The notes below the pieces were generated by a model. That model searched no databases. It saw nothing but the letters and a program-made list of their open reading frames with translations, and was not told where the DNA came from. Positions 1-10,115 of a stretch of DNA of 64,000 nt are shown one piece after another. How positions within the stretch are numbered: position 1 is the stretch's first letter; the number at the start of each line of letters is the position of its first letter. This DNA is from Hahellaceae bacterium (GTDB lineage Bacteria > Pseudomonadota > Gammaproteobacteria > Pseudomonadales > Oleiphilaceae). Where the stretch lies: positions 175,338 to 239,337 of the forward strand of contig JADGDV010000003.1 in NCBI GenBank assembly GCA_016744695.1, read 5' to 3'. A program made the translations under genes and the position numbers.

Positions 1-691
1 CAGGGGCGATTATTTGGCCATTGTTACACTCGGATTTGGCGAAATAATTCGCATACTTCTCAATAACTGGACTCATCTGACAGGCGGCCCAAATGGTATC
101 GGCAGTATCCCTAAGCCAGCCTTATTCGGGCTTGAATTTGGCCGAAAAGCCAAAGAAGAAGGTAATATCGCCTTCCATGAGTATTTCAACATTGCCTACA
201 ACAGTAGCTATAAGGTTATCTTTTTATATCTCTTAGCGTTATTACTCGTATTGTTCACCATATTTGTTATAAGACGACTTATGCGTATGCCTGTAGGGCG
301 CGCATGGGAAGCACTACGTGAAGATGAGATAGCTTGTCGCTCATTAGGGCTTAACAGAACAATTATAAAACTTTCTGCCTTTACTATCGGCGCTTCATTT
401 GCGGGTTTTGCTGGAGCATTTTTCTCAGCCAAGCAAGGATTTATAAGCCCTGAATCATTCACATTTATTGAGTCTGCGATTATTCTTGCCATCGTTGTAT
501 TAGGCGGCATGGGGTCACAGCTAGGAATTATATTGGCAGCTATCGCAATGACCGTGTTGCCAGAGCTTGCCAGAGAGTTCCAAGAATACAGAATGCTAAT
601 GTTTGGCCTAATGATGGTATTAATGATGATATGGAGGCCTCAAGGCCTGCTCCCAATGAAACGAAGACATATGGAGCTGACTAATGCCTAA
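1..691 (+). CDS. livM: Branched-chain amino acid ABC transporter permease LivM (5' end outside window)
   Basis: This is the C-terminal part of the inner-membrane permease that, with LivH, forms the channel for leucine, isoleucine and valine uptake. The frame is open from the first base and reads [20 protein letters not shown], a conserved LivM stretch, so the TTG at position 14 is internal and not a start. Several hydrophobic segments follow (about residues 70-90, 120-140, 155-185). The family motif [15 protein letters not shown] region before the last helices is recognisable. The stop overlaps the livG start by 8 bases, as expected for an operon. The family is clear; substrate preference (branched-chain amino acids versus related amides) is inferred from homology only. 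Confidence 0.9.
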   Translation, partial: RGDYLAIVTLGFGEIIRILLNNWTHLTGGPNGIGSIPKPALFGLEFGRKAKEEGNIAFHEYFNIAYNSSYKVIFLYLLALLLVLFTIFVIRRLMRMPVGRAWEALREDEIACRSLGLNRTIIKLSAFTIGASFAGFAGAFFSAKQGFISPESFTFIESAIILAIVVLGGMGSQLGIILAAIAMTVLPELAREFQEYRMLMFGLMMVLMMIWRPQGLLPMKRRHMELTNA

Positions 692-1466
692 ATCCTTACC
701 AACTGAATCACTACTAAAGGTCAGAGATCTATCTATGCGCTTTGGCGGCCTTTTAGCCGTTGATGGCGTCGCCCTAGACGTTAATGAACGAGAAATCGTT
801 TCAGTTATAGGCCCTAACGGCGCGGGTAAAACAACGGTTTTCAATTGTATTAGTGGGTTTTACACGCCAACTGGCGGAGATATTATCTATAAAGGGCAGA
901 GCATTCACGGTCTAGCCGATTTTAAAATAAGTCGACTGGGTATGGTAAGAACATTTCAACATGTTCGGCTATTCAGTCAAATGACCGTAATTGAAAACCT
1001 ACTCGTTGCCCAACATAGACATGTAAATACCAACTTGCTGGCAGGGCTTTTTAAAACACCGTCATACCGTCAAAAAGAACAAGAGTCTATAGATCGAGCT
1101 ATCTACTGGCTTAAAAAGGTCAACTTATTAGAGTTCGCCAACCGAGAAGCAGGCAACCTGGCCTACGGTCAGCAGCGACGCTTGGAAATAGCTCGCTGCA
1201 TGGTTACAGAGCCAGGTTTATTGATGCTTGACGAGCCCGCCGCGGGGTTAAACCCTAAAGAAACTAATGAGCTTGATGCCCTCATTGTAAGCCTCAAAGA
1301 AGACTACAATGTATCCATTCTGCTCATTGAACATGATATGGGCCTTGTTATGGGCATCTCTGATCGCATTGTAGTGATTAATCAGGGCCGACCACTCGCA
1401 ACCGGTACACCGAATGAAATTCGGGACAACCCAGATGTCATAAAAGCCTATTTAGGAGAGGTATAA
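684..1466 (+). CDS. livG: Branched-chain amino acid ABC transporter ATP-binding protein LivG
   Basis: This is one of the two cytoplasmic ATPases that drive the Liv importer. The 260-residue length is usual. Walker A (GPNGAGKT), a LivG-type signature region ([16 protein letters not shown]) and Walker B ([12 protein letters not shown]) followed by the H-loop ([11 protein letters not shown]) are all visible. The long insertion between Walker A and the signature, containing the NTNLLAGLF region, is typical of LivG rather than LivF. The start overlaps the end of livM, and livF begins at the base after the stop, so the three genes are translationally linked. Confidence 0.95.
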   Translation: MPKSLPTESLLKVRDLSMRFGGLLAVDGVALDVNEREIVSVIGPNGAGKTTVFNCISGFYTPTGGDIIYKGQSIHGLADFKISRLGMVRTFQHVRLFSQMTVIENLLVAQHRHVNTNLLAGLFKTPSYRQKEQESIDRAIYWLKKVNLLEFANREAGNLAYGQQRRLEIARCMVTEPGLLMLDEPAAGLNPKETNELDALIVSLKEDYNVSILLIEHDMGLVMGISDRIVVINQGRPLATGTPNEIRDNPDVIKAYLGEV

Positions 1467-2168
1467 ATGCTAAAACTACAAAACATTCATACCCATTACG
1501 GTAAAATTGAAGCGCTACGGGGTATTTCATTAGAAGTAAATCAGGGAGAGATTGTTTCTTTGATTGGCGCTAATGGTGCGGGCAAATCAACATTATTAAT
1601 GACCGTATGCGGAGACCCTAGGGCTAGCGCAGGTCAAATATGGTTTGAAGGTAAAGAAATAACTAATACTAACACCGCTGATATTATGCGTAGTGGTATA
1701 GCCATTGTGCCAGAAGGCCGCAGAGTATTTTCAGGCCTTACCGTGATCGAAAACTTACACATGGGCGGCTTTTTTACTGAGAAGAAGGACTTTGAAACCA
1801 TTCTAGCTCACGTATTTAAACTATTTCCTCGCTTGGAAGAACGTCAAGATCAACGAAGTGGAACCATGTCCGGTGGAGAGCAACAAATGCTGGCCATTGG
1901 TCGGGCACTCATGAGCAAACCTCGCATGTTGTTTCTTGATGAGCCTTCCTTAGGTCTCGCTCCCATCATTATTAATCAGATATTCGAGATTATTGAACAA
2001 CTGAGAGATGAAGGCATGACAATATTTTTAGTGGAGCAGAATGCGAATCAAGCACTCCGCCTAGCTGATAGAGGTTATGTTATTGAGAATGGGGAAATTG
2101 TGCTGCAAGATACAGGAGATAATTTACTCGTTAACGAGGATGTTCGTAAAGCATATTTAGGTGGGTAA
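1467..2168 (+). CDS. livF: Branched-chain amino acid ABC transporter ATP-binding protein LivF
   Basis: This is the second ATPase of the Liv importer and pairs with LivG. The 233 residues include Walker A (GANGAGKS), the signature motif (TMSGGEQQMLAIGRALM), Walker B (MLFLDEPSLGLAP) and the H-loop replaced by the LivF-type sequence LVEQNANQAL. The motif IVPEGRRVF is diagnostic of LivF. The start lies directly on the livG stop with AGGAGAGG just upstream as ribosome binding site. It is the last gene of the operon; an inverted-repeat element follows at once and separates it from a convergent gene. Confidence 0.95.
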   Translation: MLKLQNIHTHYGKIEALRGISLEVNQGEIVSLIGANGAGKSTLLMTVCGDPRASAGQIWFEGKEITNTNTADIMRSGIAIVPEGRRVFSGLTVIENLHMGGFFTEKKDFETILAHVFKLFPRLEERQDQRSGTMSGGEQQMLAIGRALMSKPRMLFLDEPSLGLAPIIINQIFEIIEQLRDEGMTIFLVEQNANQALRLADRGYVIENGEIVLQDTGDNLLVNEDVRKAYLGG

Positions 2169-2169
2169 A

Positions 2170-2257
2170 GTAGGGTGCGCCATGCGCACCGTTTCTCGAT
2201 CCTTATGAATCAGATTACTATATTCAAGCATATTTTGGTGCGCACGGCGCACCCTAC
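2170..2257. repeat. 88-bp inverted-repeat (MITE/REP-like) element
   Basis: The ends are a 21-base imperfect inverted repeat: GTAGGGTGCGCCATGCGCAC at 2170 and its near complement at 2237-2257 (GGTGCGCACGGCGCACCCTA plus C). Each arm itself contains a smaller GGTGCGC/GCGCACC palindrome. The element fills the gap between the convergent livF and DUF4105 genes. Sequences of this form (GTAGGGTGCGC...GCGCACCCTAC) are common as dispersed repeats in proteobacteria. It may also help to terminate transcription from both sides. No transposase gene is associated in this window. Confidence 0.7.
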
Positions 2258-2264
2258 AAAGACC

Positions 2265-4172
2265 TTAGAAATAATATCTATACCCAACAGACACTTCATA
2301 AAAGTCATCGTCGTGATGCCATTCCTGAGCAACGGAAAGCCTAATGGCATGATCTACCGCTAAATTAAAATTCTGATTAAACGCGGCCTTCATTCGATAA
2401 TCATTATTCCAAAACTTATAACCACCCACATCTAGTTTCATCGCACCTATTGGCGAATAATATAAAAAACCCGTCTCCGCACCTATACCAGGTTCAATAA
2501 TTGAACTAAATTCTTCATTATATTCTAAGCGACCAGTCAATAAGCCAAAGAACTCAGTGCTGTCTGATAACTCGTAGCTATGCCCTGCCCCACCATTTAA
2601 CTGAAAAACCCCAGTGTCACCACCTCGACTGTACACACGCTCAAAACCCACTTGAACTTTCCATGAAAGCGGCTCAAGAAATAAATTCCTTTTTGATAAT
2701 GACGTGATGTCTACAATATCAAAACGATTGAGCTTTACACCATCATCTTGATAATGCCTAAGCTCAGTATTAAACAAAATTATCTGAGCACCTCTCAAAT
2801 ACCCTTTCTCATTATCTAACAAGTCATGGTAAGTAATTCGATAATTAACCTGCTGAAACACATCGTCATTACGCTCACCAAGAGACAAGCCGGTCATAAT
2901 GGTTTTATGACCTGTTTCAGGAGCATCAGGTTGAGGCACTAGCACTTCTTTTGAAGAACGCTTATTTAGTGCCAGCAATAATTGATGGCTACGTTTAGCC
3001 ATCGCCTTAGTACGCTGAGTTTGCATTTGCACATAACGTAGGTAGCTATAGGCAATTTGAACCACCTCACCTTGCTCTTCGTTATTTAAAGACTGAAACT
3101 CAGCACCCTCTAAAACAGCAATATCATTAGCTAGCTGCTTACCCATATCCTGAAGAGGTTCAGGGAGTGATTCAATCCGTGCGTGTAATACAGCAAGCTC
3201 TGAAGGCCTAAAATGTGTACTTTCAACCAAACCTTCATTCACAACAGCTCGTACAGTATTGGTGGGTATAGCATCTAATTTAAACCGGCCTGTTAAGTTC
3301 ACTTCAGGACGCACCAATTCTAGTAACTCTAATAATCTAAACGCGCAGTTTTCATCAAAGAAATAGTAATCAAAGTTTATATCTTTAAGCTCCCACACAT
3401 GAGCAAGAATTTGGTCCACTTCAGCAGGTGTGTAGTTGAGGCGGTACTCCCATATATCCCGATTTTCCATGCGGTTATATTCTTTGATTTTCTCAAAGTA
3501 ACGCATCATATTATAAACGCCAGGGTACCCTCCCGCTAAACCTCTAAATGCAAAGAAAAATGAATTATCGTCATTATCAATGTTTGCACCAAAATTTAAC
3601 GCATAAGAAAGCCAGTCCGAGCCTTCATCTATATCTTTCGGGTCAAATCTTAATAGTGTATGCCCAAACATTGAAGAAGGGCTGTTAAGGGCTGTAGCGG
3701 GGAATATGAGAGAGACCGAGTGTGCGTTAACTTGATCACGCCATTGAGTATAGTCAGTACAAATTTGTTGGGGTAACTTCTTATTATCTAAGTTAAGTTG
3801 CGAGTCCAGCCATTTAAAACGATACACAAAACGGCACTGTGCATGCTCATTTCCAGTCAGTTCTAACGAAAACATCTCCTCAATAGTTCGGAGCAGCTCG
3901 CCCTCCGCATTTACATTGCCATCTTCAGCGTAGAAAAAGTTACTATCATCCACATAACTGCTATAACCAGATGAAGAAAAACGATCATCTTTGTAATGCA
4001 ACAACCCTCGCCACATTTTTTGACCAGCAAGGTTCTGCCTTATAGCTTCAGCCTTAACTGATTCTATATAGTTAATGTCACTAGTGTTGTGTGTGGCTAC
4101 TTGAGACTGGGCCGTAGAGCTAAATAATAACCCCATCAAAAAGACAGAAAAGCATAAAAATAAAGAACGCAT
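2265..4172 (-). CDS. DUF4105 (Lnb N-terminal-like) exported protein
   Basis: This 635-residue protein begins with a signal peptide (MRSLFLCFSVFLMGLLFSSTAQS). The middle section carries the DUF4105 pattern: SLIFPATALNSPSSMFGHTLLRFD, LNFGANID and the YFFDENCAFRLLELLE motif with the Asn-Cys pair characteristic of NlpC/P60-like papain-fold families. The last 200 residues alternate short beta-strand-like stretches and end in an aromatic residue (VSVGYRYYF), which resembles an outer-membrane barrel. Known relatives are uncharacterised envelope proteins; a cysteine-hydrolase function is inferred from fold only. It is convergent with livF and appears monocistronic. Confidence 0.75.
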   Translation of the reverse strand: MRSLFLCFSVFLMGLLFSSTAQSQVATHNTSDINYIESVKAEAIRQNLAGQKMWRGLLHYKDDRFSSSGYSSYVDDSNFFYAEDGNVNAEGELLRTIEEMFSLELTGNEHAQCRFVYRFKWLDSQLNLDNKKLPQQICTDYTQWRDQVNAHSVSLIFPATALNSPSSMFGHTLLRFDPKDIDEGSDWLSYALNFGANIDNDDNSFFFAFRGLAGGYPGVYNMMRYFEKIKEYNRMENRDIWEYRLNYTPAEVDQILAHVWELKDINFDYYFFDENCAFRLLELLELVRPEVNLTGRFKLDAIPTNTVRAVVNEGLVESTHFRPSELAVLHARIESLPEPLQDMGKQLANDIAVLEGAEFQSLNNEEQGEVVQIAYSYLRYVQMQTQRTKAMAKRSHQLLLALNKRSSKEVLVPQPDAPETGHKTIMTGLSLGERNDDVFQQVNYRITYHDLLDNEKGYLRGAQIILFNTELRHYQDDGVKLNRFDIVDITSLSKRNLFLEPLSWKVQVGFERVYSRGGDTGVFQLNGGAGHSYELSDSTEFFGLLTGRLEYNEEFSSIIEPGIGAETGFLYYSPIGAMKLDVGGYKFWNNDYRMKAAFNQNFNLAVDHAIRLSVAQEWHHDDDFYEVSVGYRYYF

Positions 4173-4264
4173 AAAATAAGAAACTTAAAGGAATGAGGTG
4201 TTTAGTATATTCAGAAAGGTGTCACTAATCGAGATGAATAACCAGAGTTGAATAATTGAACTAA

Positions 4265-4297
4265 TAAAGAATGCCTGATTTAACAGACATTCTTTAT
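4265..4297 (-). terminator. Hairpin terminator downstream of the DUF3015 gene
   Basis: On the minus strand an AAAGAATG stem pairs with CATTCTTT across a short loop directly after the stop codon at 4306. The T-run is short (TTTATTAG), so the call is moderate. Confidence 0.5.
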
Positions 4298-4305
4298 TTA
4301 AATCA

Positions 4306-4788
4306 TTAAGCAGCGTACTTGCTTAATCGACTATCAGCTTTCATAACTTTTATTACAGAAGCCATTGCTTCATCAGCAGTAATATTTTCACTTGGGAAAA
4401 TAACTGAAAAGTTCTGGTGCATTGCAGTATCAAAAGCTGCACGATCTTGTGCTTCAATGTTTAGTGCTACAGCAACCGTTGTCAAAGCATCACCATGGCC
4501 ACGAGCTACATCTTCTGCGAACTCATCCATGATGCTAGACATATTGATCATAGACTTGCCGCCATATGTCAATGTGCCATTTGCAGAACAACCGTTTGTT
4601 CCACTAGTCATTCCAAATGTAGCATTACCTGAAGTACCGTTAGTTGTCGAAGCAACTACGTGTATAGGAAGGCCTGACTGCCCTTGAAAAAACATGTTAC
4701 CCCAACCACAACTATCGCCACCAGGAACAACTGCTGACGCAGATAAAGAAGCTGCCATTAAACTTGCTGCTAATAAAACTCTTTTCAT
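4306..4788 (-). CDS. DUF3015 family exported protein
   Basis: The mature protein follows a signal peptide with an Ala-X-Ala-like cleavage site (MKRVLLAASLMAASLSASA). I placed the start at the ATG of MKRVLL because AGAGGA lies six bases upstream; an in-frame start ten codons earlier lacks a ribosome binding site and would spoil the signal peptide. The motif CGWGNMFFQGQSG and the conserved Gly/Thr/Asn-rich section with a second cysteine match the DUF3015 family of small exported proteins of unknown role. The C-terminal half is helical. Function is not known. It stands alone between oppositely oriented genes. Confidence 0.75.
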   Translation of the reverse strand: MKRVLLAASLMAASLSASAVVPGGDSCGWGNMFFQGQSGLPIHVVASTTNGTSGNATFGMTSGTNGCSANGTLTYGGKSMINMSSIMDEFAEDVARGHGDALTTVAVALNIEAQDRAAFDTAMHQNFSVIFPSENITADEAMASVIKVMKADSRLSKYAA

Positions 4789-5097
4789 AGTAAATCCTCT
4801 ACTTGTTAATCTGTGCAATGCAACAAAAGCAATACACTCTATTCAAATTTTCGATTAGCTAAAGCTAAAACTAAATCATATTCCTTTTCTGGCACTCAGC
4901 GGCTAAAAAATATGAGCATAATGCTCATAAATCATATCAATATAGCTTAGAACCGCCTTGATTCATTAAAGTAGAATCTAGGTAATAAAGCAAGGCTATT
5001 AAGAGCAAATAGCGCACTAAAGTACATCTAAACAGCATGGTTAAACCCTCCATGCTATGATTATTCATACTAACGTCTAATCAAGCTGGCACTTTCA
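4789..5097. other. Divergent intergenic region
   Basis: This 309-base gap lies between the divergent DUF3015 and hydrolase genes and presumably holds both promoters. A short palindrome (GAGCATAATGCTC, near 4913) is visible. I see no open frame or RNA gene. Confidence 0.5.
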
Positions 5098-5970
5098 ATG
5101 AATCACAAGTCTAAGTTTTACATATTTATTATTATTCTAGTTTCACTTTTATGCCTAAACGGCTGCAGTGGTCTGTTTTTCTTTCCAGACAAACACCACT
5201 ACTTCACACCGAAACAAATGGATTTGGCCTTTGATGATATTTACCTGACAACGCCTGATGATGAAACACTTCATGGCTGGCATATAAAGTCCACAGTAGA
5301 AAGGAAAGGCATTATATATTTCCTTCATGGTAATGCAGAAAATATCAGCACTCATATTGGCAGTGTTCTTTGGCTTATAAATGAAGGTTATGACATTTTC
5401 GCCTTAGATTACCGTGGCTATGGGGAGTCGACAGGATCTCCCGATATTGAAGGGGCTTTGGTTGATATAAACACAGGCTATAACTGGCTTATCAATCAGC
5501 CTCAATACCAGACAGATAAACTATTTATAATAGGCCAAAGCCTAGGGGGTGCATTAACCCTTAGCTTTACCAGTAATAATAAAAACCTTGAAGATCATGT
5601 TAGCGGTGTAATTATTGATGCAGGCTTTAGCAGCTTTAGAGGGATCGCAAAAGAGAAACTGAATGACCTGTGGTTGACCTGGCCCTTACAATATCCACTA
5701 TCATGGCTAATACCCACCAGTTATGACTCTAATAAACATATTAAAGAAATAGCGCCAGTGCCTTTGTTAGTGATACATAGTACTCATGATGTCGTTATCC
5801 CCTTTCATCATGGTAAAGAGGTCTATCAGCAGGCATCTGAACCTAAAGAATTTTTACAAACAAATACACCGCATACCGCGACCTTCAGGTCTGAAGGTTA
5901 CCGTGATTATGTGCTTAAGTTTATGGAGTATAACGTTCAAAACAGGCAGGCATTAAAAAAGGGAGCCTAA
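5098..5970 (+). CDS. Alpha/beta hydrolase, predicted lipoprotein
   Basis: The N-terminus is a lipoprotein signal with lipobox LCLNGC, putting the anchor on Cys23. The rest is a single alpha/beta-hydrolase domain: oxyanion region YFLHGNAEN (about 74-82), DYRGYGES, nucleophile elbow GQSLGG with Ser148, a likely acid in HSTHDVVIP (about Asp236) and catalytic His in TPHTAT (about 259). The layout matches the BEM46/ABHD13-like group of serine hydrolases, whose substrates in bacteria are mostly unknown. Its stop codon lies inside the loop of the following terminator. Confidence 0.8.
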   Translation: MNHKSKFYIFIIILVSLLCLNGCSGLFFFPDKHHYFTPKQMDLAFDDIYLTTPDDETLHGWHIKSTVERKGIIYFLHGNAENISTHIGSVLWLINEGYDIFALDYRGYGESTGSPDIEGALVDINTGYNWLINQPQYQTDKLFIIGQSLGGALTLSFTSNNKNLEDHVSGVIIDAGFSSFRGIAKEKLNDLWLTWPLQYPLSWLIPTSYDSNKHIKEIAPVPLLVIHSTHDVVIPFHHGKEVYQQASEPKEFLQTNTPHTATFRSEGYRDYVLKFMEYNVQNRQALKKGA

Positions 5971-5982
5971 GCTCCCTTTTTT
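5955..5982 (+). terminator. Bidirectional intrinsic terminator (hydrolase / pnp)
   Basis: A perfect 12-bp stem (AAAAAAGGGAGC with GCTCCCTTTTTT) encloses the loop CTAA, which includes the hydrolase stop codon. T-runs exist on both strands, so it can end both the hydrolase transcript and the convergent pnp transcript. Confidence 0.9.
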
Positions 5983-6011
5983 CTAACCAGTAAGTATCAA
6001 GTTAGCAAAGA

Positions 6012-8102
6012 CTAAACGCCTTCACCTTCCTGAATATCTTTCATAGTCAGTTTAATTCGGCCACGGTTATCAACATCTAAAACCTTAACCTTAATCATCT
6101 GACCTTCAGAAAGTACATCTTTCACATTCTCAATACGCTCTTGAGATATCTGTGATATGTGTACCAATCCATCTTTACCAGGCAAGATATTAACAAAAGC
6201 ACCAAAGTCGACGATACGCTCAACTTTACCTTCGTAAATCTTACCTACTTCAGCTTCGGCAGTGATTTCATTAATACGATCAATGGCAGCTTGAGCGCCT
6301 TCCAAAGTATCTGCATAAACACGCACTGAACCATCGTCTTCGATATCGATAGATGCACCCGTTTCTTCACAGATAGAACGGATAGTTGCACCACCTTTAC
6401 CAATGATGTCACGGATCTTATCAGGGTGAATTTTCAAGTTATGCATTGAAGGCGCTTTATCAGAAACTGATTCACGCGACGTTGCAATAACCTTATTCAT
6501 TTCACCTAAGATTTCAAGACGAGCATTTTGAGCCTGCTCAAGAGCAATCTCCATGATCTCTTCAGTGATACCTTCGATCTTAATATCCATCTGAAGTGCA
6601 GTAACACCTTCAGAAGTACCGGCTACTTTAAAGTCCATATCACCTAAGTGATCTTCGTCACCAAGGATATCAGTAAGAACAGCAAACTCACCGCCTTCTT
6701 TAACCAAGCCCATAGCGATACCGGCAACAGGCGCCTTAATAGGAACACCCGCATCCATCAATGCCAAACTACAACCACATACGGAAGCCATTGAGCTTGA
6801 ACCGTTTGATTCAGTAATTTCTGACACTACACGAACCGCATAAGGAAACTCTTCCTGAGTAGGAAGTACCGCTTGCATACCACGGTTAGCCAATTTACCG
6901 TGACCAATCTCACGACGACCTGGCGCGCCCATACGTCCACATTCACCAACAGAGTATGATGGGAAGTTGTAGTGAAGCATAAATGCTTCTTTCTTCTCGC
7001 CTTGTAATGTTTCAACAAGCTGTGAATCGCGAGCAGTACCTAATGTAGTGGTTACAATCGCTTGAGTCTCACCACGAGTAAATAATGAAGAACCGTGTGT
7101 ATTTTGTAAAACACCCACTTCTACATTAACACCACGAACCGTTTTGGTATCACGTCCATCTATACGAGGCTCACCTTTAATGATACGGCTACGTACTGTG
7201 TTTTTCTCAATTTTACTAAAAAAGCCTTTAACATCATCAGCGCTAACATCTTCAGTTACTAGCTTTTCAACAGCTTCTGAACGAATCTCACCTAAACGCC
7301 CATAACGCTCCATCTTGTCACTAATGGTATACGCTTCATTTATCTGATCAGCATAACCAGCTGTAACAGCCTCAAGCAATGACTCATTAACTTCTTCTGG
7401 TTTCCAATCCCACTTCTCTTTACTTGCTTCAGCAGCAAATTCAGAAACAGCATCAACAACGACTTGCATTTCTTGGTGAGCAAACAAGACAGCACCTAAC
7501 ATTTCATCTTCTGTTAGTTCTTTTGCTTCAGACTCAACCATTAATACAGCGTCTTTAGTACCCGCAACAACCATATCAAGCAATGATGCTTCTAGTTGCT
7601 CATAAGAAGGGTTTAACAAATAGCCATCTTCATCAGAAAAGGCAACACGAGCTGCACCGATAGGTCCCTTAAAAGGAATACCTGAAATACTTAATGCCGC
7701 AGATACGCCTATCATCGCAGCGATGTCAGCATCCTGTGTTTTATTTGCAGACATTACCTGACAAATAACCTGAACTTCATTCATGAAGCCTTTAGGAAAA
7801 AGCGGACGAATAGGACGGTCAATTAGACGTGACGTCAGTGTCTCTTTTTCACTTGGGCGGTTTTCACGCTTAATGAATCCACCAGGAATCTTACCTACCG
7901 AGTATTTTCTCTCTTGGTAGTGCACAGACAATGGGAAAAAATCTTGCCCTGGTCTAGTCGTCTTTGCAGCAGTTACCGCTACTAATACAGAGGTGTCATC
8001 TACTGATACCATTACAGCGCCTGTTGCTTGGCGCGCGATACGACCTGTTTCCAAGGTCACGGTTGAGTTACCGTATTTAAAAGTCTTTGTTACCGTAGTC
8101 AC
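6012..8102 (-). CDS. pnp: Polyribonucleotide nucleotidyltransferase (PNPase)
   Basis: PNPase degrades RNA 3'-to-5' phosphorolytically and is part of the degradosome in many gammaproteobacteria. Two RNase PH domains (the first with the conserved GQDFFPL and [12 protein letters not shown] motifs, the second with FTRGETQA and [16 protein letters not shown]) are followed by a KH domain with [12 protein letters not shown] and an S1 domain with [22 protein letters not shown] sequence. I chose the GTG start giving [11 protein letters not shown] because AGGAG lies five bases before it; the longer frame would start at a TTG inside this ribosome binding site. The predicted length is 696 residues, normal for the family. 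Confidence 0.97.
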   Translation of the reverse strand: MTTVTKTFKYGNSTVTLETGRIARQATGAVMVSVDDTSVLVAVTAAKTTRPGQDFFPLSVHYQERKYSVGKIPGGFIKRENRPSEKETLTSRLIDRPIRPLFPKGFMNEVQVICQVMSANKTQDADIAAMIGVSAALSISGIPFKGPIGAARVAFSDEDGYLLNPSYEQLEASLLDMVVAGTKDAVLMVESEAKELTEDEMLGAVLFAHQEMQVVVDAVSEFAAEASKEKWDWKPEEVNESLLEAVTAGYADQINEAYTISDKMERYGRLGEIRSEAVEKLVTEDVSADDVKGFFSKIEKNTVRSRIIKGEPRIDGRDTKTVRGVNVEVGVLQNTHGSSLFTRGETQAIVTTTLGTARDSQLVETLQGEKKEAFMLHYNFPSYSVGECGRMGAPGRREIGHGKLANRGMQAVLPTQEEFPYAVRVVSEITESNGSSSMASVCGCSLALMDAGVPIKAPVAGIAMGLVKEGGEFAVLTDILGDEDHLGDMDFKVAGTSEGVTALQMDIKIEGITEEIMEIALEQAQNARLEILGEMNKVIATSRESVSDKAPSMHNLKIHPDKIRDIIGKGGATIRSICEETGASIDIEDDGSVRVYADTLEGAQAAIDRINEITAEAEVGKIYEGKVERIVDFGAFVNILPGKDGLVHISQISQERIENVKDVLSEGQMIKVKVLDVDNRGRIKLTMKDIQEGEGV

Positions 8103-8209
8103 GACAGCTCCTATCAATTATTTAATATATATCCCAGTTCCAACCTGCTAACTCGGCTTACATTTACCGAAATAGCACCAAATCTCTTTTTCTAACAATA
8201 ACACCATAG

Positions 8210-8258
8210 CACAAAAAAAAAATACCGAATTACCCTTATATAAGAATAATCCGGTATC
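8210..8258 (-). terminator. rpsO terminator in the rpsO-pnp gap
   Basis: Read on the minus strand, ATACCGGATTATTCTTATAT folds back on AAGGGTAATTCGGTAT and is followed by ten T residues. It lies between rpsO and pnp; in E. coli a terminator at this place partly uncouples the two genes. Confidence 0.85.
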
Positions 8259-8301
8259 TATACATTGCATCTATACAGACACGCTGTATCTAACCTGATA
8301 A

Positions 8302-8571
8302 TTAACGACGTAAACCAAGACGTGCGATCAAATCGACGTAACGGCTGCCATCTTTCTTCTTCAGGTAGTCAAGCAGCTTACGACGCTGGTTAACCATGCG
8401 AATAAGACCGCGACGTGAGTGGTGATCATGTGAGTTCTCTTTGAAGTGACCTTGCAACTTGTTGATGTTTACAGTCAACAAAGCAACTTGAACTTCTGGA
8501 GAACCTGTATCACCTTCAGCACGCTGATATTCACTTACAACTTTTGACTTTTCTTCGGCATTAAGCGCCAT
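8302..8571 (-). CDS. rpsO: 30S ribosomal protein S15
   Basis: S15 binds 16S rRNA at the central domain and is an early assembly protein. The 89-residue length and the sequences [35 protein letters not shown] and the end [12 protein letters not shown] are those of bacterial S15. It sits in the standard position between truB and pnp. The start has GGAG upstream (AGGAGATTGTT before the ATG). Confidence 0.98.
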   Translation of the reverse strand: MALNAEEKSKVVSEYQRAEGDTGSPEVQVALLTVNINKLQGHFKENSHDHHSRRGLIRMVNQRRKLLDYLKKKDGSRYVDLIARLGLRR

Positions 8572-8671
8572 AACAATCTCCTAATTAATATGCGTAAGTT
8601 AAAATCAACAACCGCGCATATTTACAGTTGCCGAACTCTCGTTCAGATGACTTTCTATTAAAAATAGAAGA

Positions 8672-9616
8672 TTAGTCAGCTGAATCGAAATTTACTAGAC
8701 GGCGAGGTGAAATTTCACCATCAGCCATTACTTCAGCCATACCAATAAATATCTTATCGGGGCTTTCGTTTTTACCTTTTAAGTACAAACGAACCAAACC
8801 AGACTCTAAAGAATGAGGTATTCTAACCGCTTGACCATTGAATATCGAGCTTGAGAGGTCATTTTCTACACAAATCTGTTGAAATCCATCTAACATAATG
8901 TCGATTGGTAACAAAAACTGATCTAGAGAAGATGCACCTTCTTGCTCTTGCAAGGTTTCAAGATGCTCAATAGTTACGGTCTGAGCTAAAGGAAAAGGAC
9001 CCGCCTCTATCCGTCTTAACATTGATACATGGGCACCACACCCAAGCGCCTCACCGATATCTTCGACAAGGGTACGTATATAAGTACCCTTACTGCAAAA
9101 AACTTCAAGATCAAACTCGCCGTCTCTAATATCTAATAATTCAATACTAAAAATGGTTATTTCACGTTTCTTTCGCTCTATTTCTATACCCGCTCGCGCA
9201 TATTCATACAAAGGTTTTCCTTTGTGCTTAAGCGCAGAGTACATAGGGGGAACTTGCTCAACAGTGCCTGTAAACTTATCGATTAAAGCAAGTAGTTGCT
9301 CACGAGAGTATTCAGCAACAGGGCGAGTTTCTAGCACCTCACCATCACTATCACCGCTATCTGTAATAACACCTAGCTTTGCAGTAGTACGGTAAGCTTT
9401 ATTTGCTTCAAGGAGATATCGTGAGAACTTGGTAGCCTCACCAAAACAAAGTGGTAAGACCCCAGTTGCTAGAGGGTCAAGGCTGCCTGTATGCCCAACT
9501 TTATTAGCATCAAATAACCAACGCACCTTGGTTAAGGCTTTATTTGAAGTAATACCCGTTGGTTTATCTAAGAGAAGAACACCGCTAATACGGCGACCTT
9601 TTTTACGACGACCCAA
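8672..9616 (-). CDS. truB: tRNA pseudouridine(55) synthase TruB
   Basis: TruB makes pseudouridine 55 in the T-loop of tRNAs. The protein shows VLLLDKPTGITSN, the catalytic motif GHTGSLDPLATGVLP with the catalytic aspartate, and the TruB motifs KAYRTTAKLG and CSKGTYIRTLVEDIG. At 314 residues it is full length, with the C-terminal PUA-like part slightly divergent. It is separated from rbfA by only a few bases and belongs to the nusA-infB operon. Confidence 0.97.
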   Translation of the reverse strand: MGRRKKGRRISGVLLLDKPTGITSNKALTKVRWLFDANKVGHTGSLDPLATGVLPLCFGEATKFSRYLLEANKAYRTTAKLGVITDSGDSDGEVLETRPVAEYSREQLLALIDKFTGTVEQVPPMYSALKHKGKPLYEYARAGIEIERKKREITIFSIELLDIRDGEFDLEVFCSKGTYIRTLVEDIGEALGCGAHVSMLRRIEAGPFPLAQTVTIEHLETLQEQEGASSLDQFLLPIDIMLDGFQQICVENDLSSSIFNGQAVRIPHSLESGLVRLYLKGKNESPDKIFIGMAEVMADGEISPRRLVNFDSAD

Positions 9617-9621
9617 GCGAT

Positions 9622-10005
9622 CTAATCCTCGCCTTTATCTTTTGAGCGAGCCTTAGCAATAAGGTCAGACATACGTCGTCCTTCACCTACTGTTTTATCA
9701 AAATAGAATCTCAAATGAGGAATCATTCTAATTTGCAGAGAGCGGCCTAATTCATTCCTTAAAAAACCAGCGGCCTTGTTAAGCACCTCTAGTGTTAACT
9801 TAATTTCTTCAGAGTCTTCATTCAACTCTTCAGCCGTTAACAATGTAATGTAGACATCAGCATAACCCATGTCTCGACTAACTCTTACATCATTAATCGT
9901 TATCATTCCAATACGAGGATCTTTTAATCCCGTCTGGACTAACTGAGCAAGCTCACGCTGTATCTGATCAGCAATTCTATGTGAACGAGTAAATTCTTTA
10001 GGCAT
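9622..10005 (-). CDS. rbfA: 30S ribosome-binding factor RbfA
   Basis: RbfA is a KH-fold assembly factor needed for 16S rRNA 5'-end maturation and cold adaptation. The 127 residues include RSHRIADQIQRELAQLV at the N-terminus and the family region RIPHLRFYFD-like IRMIPHLRFYFDKTVGEG. The downstream gap to truB is five bases, and infB lies about 110 bases upstream, the usual order. Confidence 0.96.
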   Translation of the reverse strand: MPKEFTRSHRIADQIQRELAQLVQTGLKDPRIGMITINDVRVSRDMGYADVYITLLTAEELNEDSEEIKLTLEVLNKAAGFLRNELGRSLQIRMIPHLRFYFDKTVGEGRRMSDLIAKARSKDKGED

Positions 10006-10115
10006 GTTATCTCAATATAATGACCGTACAAAATCACTAAAATAAGTGACTTCCACTTAATCAGAAAAATCGAATATCAAGGTGACCCCTAATATTCGGT
10101 TTTCGACTTTAAACG

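Noticed and set aside
2175..2363. Plus-strand frame after livF
   Set aside because: It is formed by the inverted-repeat element and the antisense of the DUF4105 end.
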